Shown here: positions 1 to 11,969 of the stretch, piece by piece
Position numbering within the stretch: position 1 is the first letter of the stretch
Layout: each line of letters opens with the position of its first letter
Source of the DNA: Laetiporus sulphureus 93-53
Taxonomy: Eukaryota; Basidiomycota; Agaricomycetes; Polyporales; Laetiporaceae
Direction: 5' to 3'
DNA length: 64,000 nt
Assembly: GCF_001632365.1 (NCBI RefSeq)
Contig: NW_024468538.1
Span: 340,943 to 404,942 of the forward strand
The notes under the pieces: model-generated
Databases searched by the model: none
Told to the model about the DNA's origin: nothing
What the model saw: the letters and a program-made list of their open reading frames with translations, nothing else
Position numbers and translations under genes: made by a program

Positions 1-2793
1 AACGGAGACGACAAAGGGCGACAATGACTCCTTGGCCGCTCACATTACGCGTGTACATTGTACATAGCGCCGCTTCGCCGGCCTCCGAGCGCAGTGCCTG
101 CATAGCAAGGACTGGGTTAATTTGAGGCTATACGAGATGACGGCATTGTGGCTTTATTGAATGGATGTACGTACTACGCGAGGCCGAAAGAAGCAGAGAG
201 GTGGCACAAAGCTGTCAGGATGTCCGTATAGTATCTGCACTACCGTGTCAGTCTGTATACTGCCCATGCTGGGTTTAATAGAAACGTCTGCTGACACAAC
301 ACTCGCATGCCCTGTGAAGGCGAGGATGGCCAACTGCAGTGCTCACCATCCAGGCGGTGATAGTAGACATTTCATTTCTTCGAGCTGTCAGCCAGGGAAG
401 GTTTCTCGATGCAGATGGTCATGCAAGCACAGCGGTACGAGCATGCACCCACATTGCAAGCTCGCGTGTGGATCCCGTACTACCGAGCATAGTTGCCTAA
501 AAAGAGAGCTCCACTACAGAACGTGGTATCGGAAGCGAGGACGACCGAGAACGTTGACGCGATGTTGAGGCTTACTTGTCCTGCTCGAGAGTCAAAGCCA
601 GCGTTGAATTGATTACAAGCGCTGAGCCTGCGCACAAGGTGACATTGCGCGCTACTGAGGATTCGTGCGTTCCATCATGTCTGCAGTGGCCTTTAGTCAT
701 TTGATGAGGCGTACTTCATCTTGAATCTCGTAGCTTACCATTTGTGGACGCTCGAGCAGTCATGAACCATATGGTCCTCGCCTCACTCAGCCAGCGACGC
801 TCTCAGAAAGCACTCTGCTCGCTTTGCTAGCTCAACTGCCTTCTCCTTCGCGTCCGTCCGACGAGAACCTCGCTGTGCTCAATCCTTGTGCGCTGATACT
901 GACAATCCCAAGCACAAAGAACAGGCAAGCTCCAATGCGTTCGTCGCCATCCTATCCATGGAGCAGTACTGGACTGCTCCCGTGCTGGCCGGCCGCAGAA
1001 ATGTACCTATTTGCACTTGTAGTGCACGAGATGGAGATCGCTGAACCATCACGAATGGAGCAGAAGAAGCGTGCTGTAACTTGAGGTGTTTGTGCATCCC
1101 GCCGACGGGCGTTCGTGTGGTGACCGGCCGTCGCAGTATGGAAGGGCGGCAGTCCAGCGTTCTCATGGGAAGAAGTATGTTACGATGGAGATACTCATTG
1201 TGCGTGCTGGATCATATTGGTGGAGGGCTTCTGCTGACCTGTCTTGCTCATTAGTTGATTTCATGGGATGTTTTGTAGCGTTATCTTTCGCGACTCTGCA
1301 TCTACTCTCACTTCACGAATGTACTCTGCCTTCGCGTCACCAATGCCGCACTTTGCGACTCCTACTCTAGTCCGTTCACTTGCGCGTTAGGCCTTGCAAT
1401 CGTTATTTTGCTTGATATCTCTAGTAAGCCTCTCCTCGATAGTAGATCGAGCATGGACGTCCGCTATGAGTACGAAGACGTCGAACCTATTGATTTTTGC
1501 TTGGCATGCCATTGTTTTCACTATTGCTAGTCCATACGTGCGATGACTACCGAGTGTCAGTTTAGCCGATCGAGTCGTTCGCATCTGCAGACTTCCGCCA
1601 GGTGCTGATTGTGTGAGATTCAGTATTCGCAGGAGGTGCATGCGTTTGTCACGAGGTCCCTCAAAACAATCCTATGACTTCTACACTATGCACAGCAAGT
1701 ATCACTCCATCGCAAACTGCATGGGTTCCTCCACGGATTTCCATTTGGTCACAGATCCATATCAAACGATGACTGTATCTGCACTCATCCTCAACGCACC
1801 TCCGGCTTTTAGCAAAGCTCGAGGAGAATATCGAGGAGATCACCAACGCACTGGCGGGAAATTCGTGGAATACGAGCAAGCCGGTGGCATCTCGGGGGGA
1901 AGGGGGACGCGAAGCACACCATCGCGTCACTATATGCGGTCCAGCCAGGCTGACGTTCAGCAAAAATTTCAGAACCTCGACAATCCTCTGTGTGATCGCA
2001 GCTGGGTCCCTTGCACAGAGCGTGTTGCCATTACAAAGAGTGCATCTAATTTATTACCAACCTGCGATGATGTTGCGAGAATAGTACGTATAAAATATAC
2101 GATTCTGAGGCAGAAGCATCATTATAATTTGTTTCAATAGATTTTTGTCGTCCGCAGCCATAACCTTTCCAATACGAGTGCGTAGAATTTCCCAAAGAAT
2201 ATGGAGGCTTGAGTGGGGGGTTACGACATCAACATGAATATATTTAGAGATGGAAGAAAGTCAGGGGTGGGTCATAACTTGCACTTTCCGCCCATATTGT
2301 GAGGCTCTCCATGATCTCAAGATTATCCACCCAGCCTCGTTCAAAGATACCATTCGATTTTTGCGGCCTCAAGAATCAACAACCTGGGTGGCACCGGCAT
2401 GTATGTACGTATTCACCTCTGCATGAACGACTGTATCTCTCATGATCCCCTCCATCCCGCAAAAGGTCGTTACATTTGCAAAACACAAGTAGCTATTCTT
2501 TCAGTAAGCATACGAAAAAGTGCCACTGCATACAATGCTCATCACCATACCCGTGTAAACGTTGATCTTCACCGTCTAGTTGACTTGGCTCACTGCTTTC
2601 GATAGGTTCTTGACCAGCTGTGTGCAGCTGCTTCCCGATAAGCCGCCTCAAAACAGTCGCGGACGCTTCTCGTGATAAGCGATCTTGCAGCGCCATAGTA
2701 TCCAGCCTGGCAGATGACAAGAGCGTTTAAACAGAAGAACCACCTGACCTCTGCGGATGCGTATTTATAATGCTCGCCGGAGCAACATGAAGT
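1..2793. other. Intergenic, no supported gene
   Basis: Only short overlapping open frames are present on both strands. None shows a recognisable domain, a plausible chain of introns or a codon pattern like the real genes further on. The last few hundred bases must contain the promoter of the hydrolase that starts at 2794, but I see no clear TATA element. I read this stretch as non-coding or as the decayed flank of something outside the window. Confidence 0.5.
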
Positions 2794-4089
2794 ATGACAC
2801 CCACTGTTCGACCGCCAAACATGCCGCTCGCACCTGTGAACCCCGATGGCGCAGAACTATACTACGAAGATACAGGCGCACCCCAAGGCTCCGATGTTTA
2901 CAAAACCCTCATCCTGCTTCACGGCGCGGTATTCCACAGCGGTAAGGTCAAAGTCCCCCTATGTGTCCCCTCTGGTGTGCTGGTTCACTGAGCTCATCAA
3001 CAGCCGTCTTCCGCCCAATGTTACAATTCGCTGCCCAGCATAACCTACGTCTTGTTGCTTTGACGCTAAGGGACTATCCGGGCTCCACGCCGTATACATC
3101 TGAGGAGATAGCTGCATTGAAAGGCGACAAAGATAGCCAGACAAACATGATCAAGGATAGAGGGAACGAGTTGGCTGCATTTCTTGCGTGGTTCATTCAG
3201 AAGGAGCGGATCCCGCCGCTTTCAACTTCATTCGATCAAGATGAAGCCGCCAAAAGAGCAGATGGTGGACTAGCGGTTCTGGGCTGGTCTTGGGGCAATT
3301 GCATTATGCTTTCATTGCTTGCTCATGCGGGCGAATTACCGGCGTCACAGCAGGACACACTGGGGAAGTACCTTCGCACGTGCATTATTTTTGGTAAGTC
3401 GATGACTCCCTTTGTGTGAGAGCAAGCATGCTTATTAGCCTGTTAGATGTTCCGCTCTTCCCATGGGGTGTGCCGTTGCCTACTGAGGACGGACCATGGA
3501 ACCCTATGTCGAATCCTAATATTCCTCCAGAACGAGCCAACGAGATCTTCCTACCATGGGTTACTGGCTATTTCGCCCACTCAGAATCTGCGCTGGCATC
3601 TTTCGAAGCTTTATCTAGCGAGGACATTCTCGCTGGACTAGCGTTAACCTCCATTCCCGATCCAGCGCCGGAGTGGCAGTCGACACAGCAGCGCATGTCT
3701 GCTGAGCAGTACGCGGAGATCACCGATCCCTCTGTGATGGAACGGTCGCACCACCTGATGCAGAACATTCATCATGAAGTATACAAGGAGAACACTCGGC
3801 ACGCGCTGAGGGATGCTATAGCGCTGCCGCATGTGCGGGCAGTTCTGGTCTGGTGCGATATGTCCGTCGGCGAGACAGTCTATGCTGCTTGGCATTTGGC
3901 ACATGACGTCGCGAATGCTTGGTCCCCTGATGGAAGGAAGGTCGAATTCAAGAGGTTTAGAGGAGCGAATCATTTTGTGAGTACTTTCTCAGTTCGTCGT
4001 CCATAGGCATCTTTGACTTATGCTCGGCTTTTCAGCCGCACTGGGATCAACCCGAGCGCACGTTGTCCCTCCTGTCGGAAATCTTGTGA
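2794..4089 (+). CDS. Alpha/beta-hydrolase fold protein
   Basis: Four exons (2794-2941, 3004-3393, 3447-3976, 4036-4089) give a 373-residue protein with all junctions GT-AG and in frame. It shows the alpha/beta-hydrolase order: an HGA oxyanion-hole segment near residue 43, the nucleophile elbow G-W-S-W-G with serine near residue 145, and a late histidine in the N-H-F-P-H-W segment near residue 355 that spans the last intron; an Asp in the segment V-W-C-D near residue 313 could complete the triad. No signal peptide or membrane segment is evident, so a cytosolic hydrolase or esterase is inferred; the substrate is unknown. An alternative start is the ATG at 2821. It converges on the transcription factor gene that ends at 5153. 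Intact. Confidence 0.85.
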
Positions 4090-5152
4090 ATTGAAGAGAC
4101 GGGGTTAGCATGGGTAGCGTTGTATGCAACATCTCTATTAAACTTGACTTTCCGTGAATTGTCCCTAATGCATCATGACGCCGTAAGCAGTAATGATAGC
4201 ATTAAGAGTGAAATCATATACTATGAATCAGCCTAACGCAATTGCGGACAATGTGGCATCGTAAAAGCTTGCTGCAGGCAATTCGTTGCAAATGACGGAA
4301 ACGGTCCCTCCACGGTAGGCGATGCATTCCATCTCGGTCATGATCTCCTCATCAGGTCGGATATTCAGCTTCGAGGATGACATATGCTGCTTTGCTCTTG
4401 AACGTCAGGTATCCGTCGTCGTCCATGGCCCACTGCCCTCATTAGCGTGTTCAATACATCCGAATTGGTATGTCCGCTGCTCGTAAGCATCTATCCGTCC
4501 TGAAGATCACTTCCCGCCATGCTCGGGTGAGAAAAGTCCGGGAACGTGTATAGCTGTTTACATAGGAGACGCATGGAAGGATCTAGCCAGCCAGCCCTTC
4601 CTCCAGTGCCCTTTGGTAAGTGCAATTGTTGCGGGCATTCATTCATTCTTTCAAGCCCGCGCGTACCGAGGTTCGAGAAATGGCCCATGGAAATTACCGT
4701 GTGGGCAAACCTTCCTAGATTTAAATACTATTTCGGGTACATGGCACTATGTGCAGTGTGAAGTCGCAACAAGAGTCCTGCCGGAGAGGCCAAGGGTCAC
4801 GTCGAACTAGGATCTTTGTCATTAAAGAAACGAGATTAATCAGTGACCCAAACGGTACTCATCACAGAACACGCGTGAGTGATACAAACTCACTCACCGC
4901 ATCAATATCGCATCAACGCTGGACAACGACCGTCCGCCTGAACAATCATCGACATATCCTGACGGAATAAACCTCGAGCATAACATTGGAGAACTATAAA
5001 TCGAATGATACCTGACAACACATTACAGAAATACGTATAAAGCAAACAAACGATGACATACGATCGACAGCATAGACAAAGCAGTAAAATCCACACAGAA
5101 AACAACGTCCTCCTCATCTATAACAAACACATGCAAAAAGAAAAAACGCATC
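4090..5152. other. Intergenic between convergent genes
   Basis: About 1.06 kb lying between the 3' ends of the hydrolase (+) and the transcription factor (-). It must hold both terminators and 3' UTRs. Small open frames around 4.5-4.8 kb have no domain and no paralog in the window, and I do not call them. Confidence 0.55.
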
Positions 5153-8100
5153 TCACCGCCGCATATATCCCGGCTGCGGAGCCACAGGCCCCGGAAGCTC
5201 ATGCTGCATGAAAGACGTCCAGCTCTCCTGCAAACTATAGCTGCCCGACTCGACAGGAAGCATCGTCGGCGGCTGTGGCTGCGGCTGCATCTGCATTGGC
5301 ATCTGGTATTGATAATGGCCTTGGGTCAAGCTAACATGCCGACTGCGACTCTGATTCTGCTGATAAGCCACCTGCACGGGTTGATTCTCCGCTTGCGCGA
5401 GCGAGTACATCATCTCGTCCTCCACCTGCTGGACCGGCCAGAGCTGCGACTGAGCGTGTTGCGCGTGCGAGTGTACTGCCGCGTACCCCTGGCTCGGAAC
5501 GACCGGCTGCGATGCATGCGCAGGCGCAGGCGCAGGCACGGCATACGCGCCGTACTGGACGCTCGAATTGGCGGCGCTCGCAGACTCGAGCACGCCATAC
5601 ATCGGATAGTTCTGGTGCTGGTCATCCGAAGAGAGAATCTGCTGAGGATCGACGGATACCAGCTGCGAAGTCGACCTCTGGCGGTGTATCGAGTGTGGAG
5701 GCATCGCCGTGGCAGGTACAGGCGGAGGCGCCATAGCCGAGGCAGACACGGAAGATGGGGCCATAGTATGCGAAGGCACGGGAGGCGGAGGCATGGCTTG
5801 GGAAGGCACAGACGGTGGAGGCATCGTCCCCTGGGTATGAGCAGGAGCAGGCGGGGCGTACCACTGCTCATACGGCGAATGTTCATGGTGCTGGACGCCG
5901 CCGTACTGCTGCGACCTATCATATTGCGATTGCGACACAGCAGGCTGCGGGTATTCATGTGGTGGCTCAGCAGGCTGCGGGTACTGTTGCATCTGCGAAG
6001 AATGTGAGGAATGCTGGTATTGCTGCTGAACCTGGTATGACTGCTCTTGTTGGTACTCCTGCGCGTTCGCATATTGCTGTTGATGATGATGACCATATTG
6101 CGGCGGACTTTCATACTGTTGCGATCCTTCATACTGTTGTGGGCTCTCGTACTGGTGCGGGCTCTCATACTGCTGCTGCTGGCTCTCATAACGTTGCGGG
6201 CTGTCAAACGTCTGCGAGCTCCCATATGACTGAGGCGTCGCATACTGCTGCGAAGCCCCGTATTGCTGCGCGCTCTCGAAGAACTGCACCTGCTCTTGCT
6301 GATTCTGCTGTCCTTGCTGCTGCTGTTGGTGGTCCTGCTGTTGCTGCGACGCCAAGACGTACGCGCCCACGCCGGCCTCCGCCCGCTGCTGGCTCATCCA
6401 CACCTCCTCCGTGCTATGTATCTGTACCTCCAGCTCCCCATGGAACGCCCGCATCTGGTCCACCAACATCGGGTGCACCGCGCTCCCATACGACTCCAAG
6501 CTCGGGAACGACTCTCCCGGCGAGTCCAAGCTGGCACTCGACCCCGGCGAATCCGCCATCGTCGACGACCCAGAGCCGGACGATCCAGAACCAGACGCGG
6601 CGACGGAGGTGGTGGCGGCGGTGGTGGTGGACGCAGCGGGCCGCGCGCGCTGGGACTTGTGTGACTTTGTCGCGACGGTGCGCGTGCGCCCGCTAAAGAT
6701 GGAGAGCTCGTCGGGCTTCTCATTTACGATGCGTGGAGTGAAGATGTCCCTTGTAGGCGGGAGTCCCTTGCTGAAAGTCTGATACGCCTTCTCGTGCAGA
6801 CGCTGTATGATCGGCTGCGAACACACCATTCGTATCATCAACTGATAAGGAGGCTGAATATGGAGGACATACGAGGAACTTGACAGAACGCCCGCCATGC
6901 TTCGCAGCCTTGTCGAACAGATCATACGCCAGCCTAAGCTCGCCCAACGCAGCCTGCGCCGTCTTGGTCGTCCCACCATGCGTAACAACCGACGCCAACA
7001 TCACCTACACAAAGCATCCGCACACAGCACATCACCTTCATCAGCGCTCCTCCCAAAATCAATCTCAAACACACTCACCGACGCCGAAAACGCATGCGTC
7101 CACAACACCCAAAACCTCGCAATCTGCACAGGAAACAGCGCAAACTGCTCGCGAATCGTACCCAAAAGTGCACACGCGCTCCGATACCCAGCCAGGAACG
7201 ACGGCGCGTACTGGCTGCGCAGCGGGTCCGTCGGGTGGTCCACAAGCGCCTGCGCAAAGAACGTCCGGTGCACATAGAGCAGCGCTTCCAACCAAACACG
7301 ATCAACTCGTCACCCCCACTATGGAGAGAAGAAGGCGCTCACTGAGATGGAGATAGTTGACAGGCATGAAATGCGACATCGTCTGCGAGAGCCCCGCGCC
7401 CTGCGGCGGCTGGCCCTGGGCATACTTCGGGAGCGGCATGTCGCGCAGCTTGCGATCGAGGTCGAGGATCACGGTGTACTTTGGTGCGCGCGAGGTGAGC
7501 GTGCCCTGCACGACCTCCGCGACGCACTCTTTGCCCCAGCGTGCTTTCCACGCGGGGACTGGAGACGGGCGTTAGTGATAAGCGGAGATGTGGTAGGGAG
7601 GAGAGCGCACGTACAGCTTGGCTGGGGAGTACCGTCGTCGGCTATTGTCTCATCTGGGTCGGCTGGGAGCTCGGTGTCGACGAAGGGTAACGAGAAGGTT
7701 GGAAGTCGGCCAGTGGCGAGAGCCTAGCAGTAGACACGATCAACACATGCTACCATCTGCGCTCCACTAGTACACCTCACCTGCCAACAATCCGTGATGA
7801 ACAGCTCCCAAAAGAGCGCACGCCGCTTCTGCACCTCGGCGGGGGTGAGCTTCCAACGCGCGCAGTCCCGATCTGCCCAGGCACGCAAACAAACCAAACG
7901 CAAGATTCGAACGATATGAACGTGAGAACGCCATCGATCCGCATCCATCAGACCGCGAAGAAGAATCTACTCACGAAGTCCGATCTGCAGAAGGTGATGC
8001 GGGTCAGTGATAGAGTGAAGGAACGGAAGCGGTACACACGCTTTGCGCTAATTTCGAGCTGAGGCCCATGAGCGCCCAAGTGCTCTCTATGCTGTTCTCG

Positions 8101-9457
8101 TCCGCCACCAGGCCCTACAACCGGCATCAATCTGCATATCATCGTCACAAGCGCCAACCATACCTGATAGATGCCCATCAAGCTCAGCGTCTGCACCGTC
8201 GCCACACTAGGCGGTCGCTCCAGCACGGGCTCAAGGTTGAGCGCCGCGCGCGTGAGCTGGAAGTACCGCTCCGCCTCGACATTATGCGGCGCCGCGGGGA
8301 GCTCCCCATCCGTGAGCGCGCCGAAGCAGAACACCACGAACAGCAGCGCGAGCTCATGCGACGAGCTCGAGCCGGACGGCGCCTTGGGGAGGTTGAACGC
8401 CTCGGAGGACGTCGTCAGTGCGCCGGCGCCGATGCTCCCGCCGCCATCGCGCAGCTGCGCGGCCTCTTCGTAGAATAGCGGGAGGACGTCTTCGACGAGC
8501 TGTCGGCGGGTGAGCGCGCCGAAGAACCAGGGCGCTTGGTCGAGGTAGAGGTCGCAGAGCGCTGCGGCGCGCGCCCAGGGCGGGAGGTATGCGCGGATGA
8601 GCCCGTCGAGGTCTTCGCCTTCTTCGTCGGCGGGCGCGGCGGGGAACGAGGTTGCGAGTTGGGTGAGCGAGTCGGGCAGCGCGTCGCGTTTTGTCATTGG
8701 GAGTCGGGCGACCACCTGCACGGGCTTCTCGTCCTGTGTGCATACATGAGTTGGAGAATGCGGGAATGGATAAGAAAGCGCGCACCAGAAGAAGACTCTG
8801 AAGGAGCGGTCGATGAGCACAATCACCACCAGAAGGAATGTGAGGCGCACCTCGGAGCCCGCCGACCGCCCGTAGAACGTCGCCGCACCGTCGTCGCGGA
8901 CGGCGAGTGTGCCGAACGCATCGATGTACTGCGATTCCTCTCCCTCATCCTGGTCCGCGTCCTCCCCGCCGTTCGCCTCCGCCCCGTCCCTCCGGCCCGT
9001 GTTCGCCGCGGAATGGAGCTCCAAGCCGGACTTGATCTTGAGCAGGTTCTGCGAGAGCAGCGGGTGGGCCTCTCGCGCGACGCTGGACTGGAGGATGGCG
9101 AGCGCGTCCTCGAGCTGTCGGATGCGGTCGCTCATTTCTGCGATTTTCCGATGGAGCCTGTCCGTATCTGCGAGGATGAACCTGCGCGGGCGTGAGCCAC
9201 CCTAGCATGAGCGAACGGGCCGTGGGACGTGCGCACCTGGTACCCTGGCCGGTGGTGAGGCTGCCATTGGGGCATATGGAGGAGCAGCCGCGGCGCTTGC
9301 AGGAGGAGCAGGGGACGGTCTTGTCGCACTTGAGCTTGAGGCGACGGCATTCTGCGCAAGATATGGCACCCCTGGCGCGCTTGAACTCCTGCTCCTGGGC
9401 GCGCGCCGTCCGCTCCTTGTCGTCCGCGCGGGGACGTGTCGTGGCAGAAGTCGGCAT
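5153..9457 (-). CDS. Zn2Cys6 fungal-specific transcription factor
   Basis: Twelve exons on the minus strand: 9457-9237, 9181-8851, 8797-8786, 8733-8164, 8114-8040, 7984-7975, 7872-7781, 7723-7615, 7558-7343, 7284-7079, 7004-6873, 6814-5153. They sum to 3636 nt, a 1211-residue protein. The N-terminus holds a perfect Zn2Cys6 binuclear cluster with Cys at 34, 37, 44, 50, 53 and 62, preceded by a basic stretch. A leucine-rich coiled-coil linker follows in exon 2. Exons 4-11 encode a fungal-specific transcription factor domain, recognisable from the segment A-Q-S-I-G-L-H-R-D that is assembled across a 10-nt exon. The last exon adds about 550 residues of Gln/Ser/Pro-rich low-complexity sequence, probably an activation region. 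It is expected to be a nuclear DNA-binding regulator; the target pathway cannot be told from sequence. The 5' end of the gene faces 2.5 kb of intergenic DNA. A relic of exon 2 lies at 20832-21075. Confidence 0.9.
7975..7984 (-). other. 10-nt microexon of the Zn2Cys6 factor
   Basis: Ten nucleotides between a CTGCAG acceptor and a GTGAGT donor. They encode I-G-L plus one base. Skipping them breaks the reading frame downstream; including them restores the family's conserved I-G-L-H-R-D segment. Flanking introns are 55 and 102 nt. Confidence 0.8.
8786..8797 (-). other. 12-nt microexon of the Zn2Cys6 factor
   Basis: Between exons 2 and 4 the single-intron reading would need a 117-nt intron, about twice the norm for this gene. 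Inside it a 12-nt block is preceded by an AG acceptor (TTCAG) and followed by a GTGCGC donor, dividing it into introns of 53 and 52 nt. The block encodes S-L-L-L in frame. The size agreement supports a real microexon, but the reading frame is kept either way. Confidence 0.6.
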
Positions 9458-11969
9458 GGCGCTAGTCGAGCAGGACGTTCACTGCGCGCAGAGTTTCAAT
9501 AAACAATGGTGTGGCCTGGATAAGCGGAGAGAGTATAGCAGGAGGAGTGACGGGAGGTGTCCGATTCATTGGCCGGTGGATGGCCTCTTATCGAGGACGT
9601 GCCACGCGAATCGCCTTTTCCATCGCTGATGTCGCTCAATTATGCTTCCGCGCCTGATCCCAGATGCCATCTCGCGTCACCTCGGGCAGGCTGTGACGTG
9701 GCCGAGGGAACAACGCCGTGAGAATGCTTGCGCCCAGTGATCGGCCTCTTGTGCCGGCCACTCATGAGCCGTCCTCGGCGACTACCAGCTCGGAATGAGC
9801 AAACCACCGTTCATACGACCAGGATGCATCCGCAGCGTTTCAAAAAGCATCATCTCCATGAAAGCAACCACAATCCGCATTACACACTGCGCTGCGCACG
9901 GGCACTCACGGCATTTCAGAAACTCGGGGATACCTTCCTGCAGGTACGTCGGCAATTTGCTACGCACGATGTACGGCCACAAGTAGGAATCTTAATACCC
10001 CCGAGCATATTTCGCGGTCAAAAGGTCAAATGAATCGCCCGTTGTGGTCATCGTCATACTGAAAATGGAAAGGTGGCACTCGCCACAGCACGTGTTGCGT
10101 CCGATTTGCTTCCGCCATTGTCCTTGGCTCCAAATGGCCTCCGGAGGTGCAGCATGCACAGTTCCTCGCAATGTATGCTGAATTGCCCTCTGCAGTCACC
10201 CCGCCTTCCTGCTGCACTACTCAGCCAGATTGCCGCCCGAGGCCTACCTCATATAGCTAGACGAAGAGGTTTCCTGCTGTCCTCCTCCTCCGCCCGACCT
10301 GCAGGCCTTGCCTCAAGTCAATCACGCTGTGCCCCTTCTACTCAGCGATAATTGCATCCTGCTTGGCGATGCTCCGAGCAGGGTCGGACCATCACCGAGC
10401 AGAGCTGCCCCTTCTACTACTAGCCCAAGCGGGACCTGGTACCTTTGCTTGGAGGAGCTCCTAGCATCGCGCGTTCTGGCAGCCTAGATCGCATCACGCG
10501 CAACGCTGGCCTAGGTGCGCTCGTGCCCTCTTGCACACTGGATGGACAATGCCTCTGGAGTCCTCTTTGACGATCGATTGTACCCTCACCCGTCCAATGC
10601 GCCCGAACACTGCGGCTCAGCCAGCAGGTGGAAGTGATCGACCCGCTACAGGCTGACGTTGTCCAACCTTCGACTTGGAGGATGCGGGCGGCACTCTTAC
10701 ACGATCCGAATGGGGCTATGCGTTATTCCCTCAACCGCAAGCCGATTTCAAAACGATCACGGCGCATTGGCTCCCAAAGCACGTATCCATGCCAACTCAA
10801 ACTCCCGGGCCGTGGCTCACTGCTCAGCTGGCATCTCCTGCAGTCGAGGTCAGCCTGGACGAAAGGCACGAGCGTCCGATCGCTGCTGTGCGACCGTCCG
10901 CGTCAGCTTTGATGGAAAAAGATAGCCTAACCACGATGCAGAAATCACGCGCCAGGCCCACTCGGCGTTCTCGTGTATCGCGTCGTGATGGGAGGTATGG
11001 GAGATACGTACGTTCTAGGCCATTGGCGATTGGATTCGTCGAGAGTGTACGTACATGATCCCGTTCTTCCAGCGGGCTTGTCGTGGTTAGTGCGGGTTGC
11101 GAGGATGTCTATTTTTTTTGCACTGCGGTGGATACTTGGGATGCCGGGGGTCGCTCACGTATGCTATGAAATAGAATCACATTCTTTGGTCAGAAGTCGA
11201 CGGGTGTGCTGCGGACCGGGCGATGTGGTGTGTACGCTTGGTTCAGTGAGACAGGATCATAGCTGCGGCTAGGTGGGTACAGAAGACAACCCTCAGGCAT
11301 GGTAACCTGCGTTAACACATGTGAGGCGCATAGACACCTGCCTCCTCCATCGGTCCTGATGAGTTGCTTGGTGTCGGGCCCATATGGTGCGTAGGATCAC
11401 CGATACTTGCGCGCAGGCCATCATGTTGTTCGAAAGGGAGAGAAGACATTCGTAAGTGTGGGCTGTACAGGGCTTGACTGGATTCCGAAGTGCTCGTGGC
11501 ACACGGTCGCATCTGCAGCGTTTAACGTTGAAAGCCTCACGAATGGATCACAGCGAACTTGCGGCACGGCTGCGCAAACCAAGCCCTGCCCGGAGAAAAC
11601 CTGCAAGTATACGGCGTGAATATGCGGAGTGCCGTCTATATAGCTGATCAGCAGCCGAAATTAATGCAGACACTCATTATCGCGTCTTCTCACTGCCCAT
11701 TCATGCCGCGGAGACGGACCCAAACCAAAGTAACAGCTCGCATACATCGAAGGAGGTCCGTTAAAGTTCAAAACTTCGCCTCGAGTTCACGGAGGCCAGC
11801 GATCTTTCGTCTCAGAACAACAAGTACTTCCACATTCCATCCGCGCTTGAGTAATGTACAGCCATTGTACACGCATCCGGCGCTATCGCTTTCTACTGCT
11901 ACATGACCTTATTACTAGATATCCTCTTCAGATAGACCATCGAGCAACAAACTGAACCCAATGCTCACA
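9458..11969. other. Intergenic, promoter side of the Zn2Cys6 factor
   Basis: About 2.5 kb without a supported gene. The left part is the upstream region of the transcription factor (minus strand, start 9457); the right part is downstream of the coiled-coil gene that ends at 11970. Open frames near 10.6-11.3 kb have no recognisable domain. No repeats were noticed. Confidence 0.5.

Noticed and set aside
5201..6696. Long + strand frames opposite the last exon of the transcription factor
   Set aside because: Shadow frames of the Gln/Ser/Pro-rich coding sequence on the minus strand; composition is the mirror of its codon bias.
8734..8850. Single 117-nt intron in the Zn2Cys6 gene
   Set aside because: Two normal-sized introns around a 12-nt exon fit the signals better; kept as an alternative only.
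8536..9195. 219-codon + strand frame opposite the zinc-cluster exons
   Set aside because: Antisense shadow of exons 2-4 of the Zn2Cys6 gene; no domain.
10600..11060. 127-codon + strand frame in the 10-11 kb intergenic region
   Set aside because: No domain, no introns, three overlapping frames of similar length; not distinguishable from chance in GC-rich DNA.
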